Source of the DNA: JBDTCO01 sp039923495
GTDB taxonomy: Bacteria; Myxococcota_A; Polyangia; Palsa-1104
Assembly: GCA_039923495.1 (NCBI GenBank)
Contig: JBDTCO010000087.1
Coordinates: 17,343 to 81,342 of the forward strand
DNA: 64,000 nt
Direction of reading: 5' to 3'
The notes beneath the pieces are model-generated. The model was given only the letters and a program-made list of their open reading frames with translations. It did not search any database and had not been told where the DNA came from. Below are positions 62,239 through 64,000 of the stretch, one piece after another. The position numbers and the translations under genes are program-made. The first letter of the stretch is position 1; every line of letters starts with the position of its first letter.

Positions 62239-64000
62239 CTAACGCCTGACGTCGAGCTGGAGCCGGTACAGCGCGGTGCGACTCGGCAGCCCGACGTGCG
62301 GCGTGTGCTCTGCGTGCGCCGCCTGCTCGACGGGCACGTGGTCCTTGCGCTCGACGCACACGATCGGCGCTCCGGCGGCCGGTGGCCACGCGGCGGCATC
62401 GAGCTTCTCGCCCGCGCCCGTCGCTGCACGATCGGCCGTGCGTGCGCCGCCCTTGTCGTTGCGGCCATGCACGCTGAGCTTGAGATCCACCCCGGCGAGG
62501 CCGGTCACGTTCGCGCCGATCGCCGCGACGTGCCCCGGAACGACGTAGCAGTCGATGTCGCCAGGGTGGGAGAGGCGACCGCTCATCGCCGGGACTGCGG
62601 CGATGTTCGCGTCCGCGTCGGTCCCGTTCGGCTCCAGTTCCTCATCGGGCGGCGCCGCATCCGCCGTCGCGCGCAGCGAGTACCAGTCGCTCACGTTCTC
62701 GGTCGGCTGCTGCCCGCGCACCCACACCTCGCGGACCTCGATGTAGTAGTCGCCCGGCGCTACGTGCAGGTCGAAGATCGCCTCGGCGTCGCCCTCCGCG
62801 CCGGTCTCGCTCACCGCGAGCTCGTGTCCCTGCGCGTCGAACACCTGGAGGATGAGATCCATCTCAGGGATCCCCGTGACCTCGGCCACGAGCCGCGTCG
62901 CTCCCGGCGGAACGACGAGGCGGTAAAAGTCTCGGTCCGACTCCTCGACGTTGCGTCGCTTGCCGACCTGGCCGCGGATGGCCTGCCCCGACGCGAGGAG
63001 GTTGGCGTGCGCCGCGTCGTCGTTGGGCTCGTGCTCCTCGACGGCGGCGCGCTCGCGCGAGGGCGCGAGCATCGTCCATGCGACGACGCCCGCGAGCGCG
63101 AGCAGCAGCGGCACCACGGAGAGCGCGACCCACCTCCGCACCGAGAGCCCGCGCTCGTAGGTGTCGAAGTCCTCGCGCTGCATGCGCTCGGCAGCAGGCA
63201 GCGCGCCCGACGAGTGCGCCGACAGATCCGACGCGCGACGTTGCATGCCCGAGGGTAGGAGCTCGTGGTTGATTGACGGCGACAGCGTCTCGGCCACCGC
63301 GGTGCGCATCGCCTCGGCGCTCTGGAAGCGATCGTCGGGCGAGCGCGCCATCGCGCGCAGGATGAGCGCCTCGACCTCGACCGGGATATCGTGCCCATGG
63401 TCCCGTGAGCGCGGCGGACGCAGCGTCGCCATGAGGTGCTGCGTGAGCACGGCGACCGGCGTCGGCGCCGAGAACGGGTGCTCGCCGGTCAGCGCGCGAT
63501 AGGCGAGCGCCCCGAGGCTGTAGAGATCGCTGCGCGCATCGAGGCTCTCGGCGCGGATCTGCTCGGGGCTCATGTAGTAGGGCGTACCGAGCACGGTGCC
63601 GCGGCCCGTGACCTCGCTCAGTTCCTCGACGTCGCGCAGCTTCGCGAGGCCGAAGTCGAGCACCTTCACGAGGTCGCGACCGTCGCGCGTGCGAGCGACC
63701 AGCAGGTTCTCCGGCTTGATGTCGCGATGGATGACCCCGAGCTCGTGCGCCTCCGCGAGCGCATCGAGCACCTGCGACAGCATTGGTCCGAGGCGCGACC
63801 ACGTGAGCGGACCGTCGCGCTTGAGCAGGATGCCTAGGTCTTCTCCGCGCACGAGCTCCATCACCAGGTACAGCGAGCCATGCGCCTCGCCGAAGTCGAA
63901 GACCTGCACCGTGTTCGGGTGCGACAGCCGCGAGACAGCCTCGGCCTCGCGTCGGAACCGCAGGACAACCTCGGTCTCCTGCGACAGCGATGGGTGCAGT
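62239..64000 (-). CDS. Membrane-anchored Ser/Thr protein kinase with PPC-like extracytoplasmic domains (start outside window)
   Basis: The window ends inside this gene; 586 complete codons and the stop are visible. The visible part begins in the kinase N-lobe (RFRREAEAVSRLSHPNTVQV), so the glycine loop and the lysine are outside. HRDIKPENLL, LDFGLAK and GTPYYMSPEQ follow, so the catalytic half is intact. A membrane span (WVALSVVPLLLALAGVVAW) separates it from two extracytoplasmic modules of the pre-peptidase C-terminal (PPC) type: EHEPNDDAAHANLLAS with DRDFYRLVVPPGATRLV, and EELEPNGTDADANIAAVP with GDIDCYVVPGHVA. The combination of a kinase with PPC-type modules is not one I know as common. 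Confidence 0.88.
   Translation of the reverse strand, partial: LHPSLSQETEVVLRFRREAEAVSRLSHPNTVQVFDFGEAHGSLYLVMELVRGEDLGILLKRDGPLTWSRLGPMLSQVLDALAEAHELGVIHRDIKPENLLVARTRDGRDLVKVLDFGLAKLRDVEELSEVTGRGTVLGTPYYMSPEQIRAESLDARSDLYSLGALAYRALTGEHPFSAPTPVAVLTQHLMATLRPPRSRDHGHDIPVEVEALILRAMARSPDDRFQSAEAMRTAVAETLSPSINHELLPSGMQRRASDLSAHSSGALPAAERMQREDFDTYERGLSVRRWVALSVVPLLLALAGVVAWTMLAPSRERAAVEEHEPNDDAAHANLLASGQAIRGQVGKRRNVEESDRDFYRLVVPPGATRLVAEVTGIPEMDLILQVFDAQGHELAVSETGAEGDAEAIFDLHVAPGDYYIEVREVWVRGQQPTENVSDWYSLRATADAAPPDEELEPNGTDADANIAAVPAMSGRLSHPGDIDCYVVPGHVAAIGANVTGLAGVDLKLSVHGRNDKGGARTADRAATGAGEKLDAAAWPPAAGAPIVCVERKDHVPVEQAAHAEHTPHVGLPSRTALYRLQLDVRR

Overview
The window looks like a chromosomal segment of a high-GC, large-genome member of the Myxococcota (deltaproteobacterial, Polyangia/Myxococcia-like). 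The sequence itself is strongly GC-biased, and most coding is at GC-rich third positions. It carries six Hanks-type Ser/Thr protein kinases in 64 kb, PEGA-domain and TPR lipoproteins, a rhomboid protease with TFIIB-type zinc fingers, and many lineage-style hypothetical secreted proteins. I see no rRNA, tRNA, CRISPR array, insertion sequence, integrase or phage gene. This is an ordinary core/accessory mosaic, not a mobile island.

Layout. 0-9.4 kb: the tail of a metallophosphoesterase, a small lipoprotein, then two kinase operons (zinc-ribbon/PEGA kinase plus TPR protein; TPR-tailed kinase plus a CAP/SCP-domain protein), a CBM9-like lipoprotein and a secreted protein. 9.4-19.6 kb: a TPR-kinase with an extra degenerate kinase-like tail, methylthioadenosine phosphorylase with a PfkB sugar kinase, an M1-type metallopeptidase coupled to a membrane protein, TsaE, a TPR protein, two small acidic or YbjN-like proteins, and a glycosyltransferase. 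19.7-23.9 kb: a GspE-N (MshEN)-like protein followed by guaB and guaA. 23.9-38 kb: a YfhO-like membrane protein, a cystine-knot-like secreted mini-protein, zinc-finger rhomboid, FlgT-like plus PEGA pair, AMP-dependent ligase, DUF885-like lipoprotein, a frameshifted Cys-rich gene, a penicillin-binding transpeptidase divergent from an FHA-GGDEF diguanylate cyclase with ApbE, and a PlsC-like protein that has lost its catalytic motif. 38-43.8 kb: mutL-miaA, an M16 peptidase and a PEGA kinase. 43.9-48.9 kb: four envelope proteins that read like one operon. 49-57 kb: a kinase with about four PEGA modules, a RelA/SpoT-reminiscent conserved protein, a 29-residue membrane peptide, a TPR protein and a UbiB/ABC1 kinase. 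57-62 kb: a minus-strand operon of secreted proteins (PPIase, DUF192, lipoprotein) and hemD-hemB. 62-64 kb: a zinc-ribbon membrane protein and the start-truncated sixth kinase with extracytoplasmic PPC-like modules.

Working together: the recognised metabolic pairs are guanine nucleotide synthesis (guaB-guaA), haem synthesis (hemD-hemB), MTA/purine salvage (mtnP with PfkB), tRNA modification (miaA, tsaE) and mismatch repair (mutL). The rest is dominated by envelope signalling. Five of the six kinases show a membrane anchor, and each kinase carries a different accessory module (zinc ribbon+PEGA, short TPR-like tail, TPR+degenerate kinase, PEGA, multi-PEGA, tandem PPC). Several lie next to secreted or lipoprotein genes that could be partners.

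The gene layout is very compact: six convergent pairs overlap at their 3' ends, several operon neighbours overlap by 1-14 nt, and several starts sit 6-9 nt behind a -10-like hexamer, suggesting frequent leaderless transcripts. The most unusual single observations are the degenerate kinase-like tail at 9.4 kb, the mixed Cys/Asp metal site in HemB, the symmetric shared -10 dyad at 6.29 kb, the cystine-knot mini-protein at 26.6 kb, and the kinase with PPC modules at 62-64 kb.
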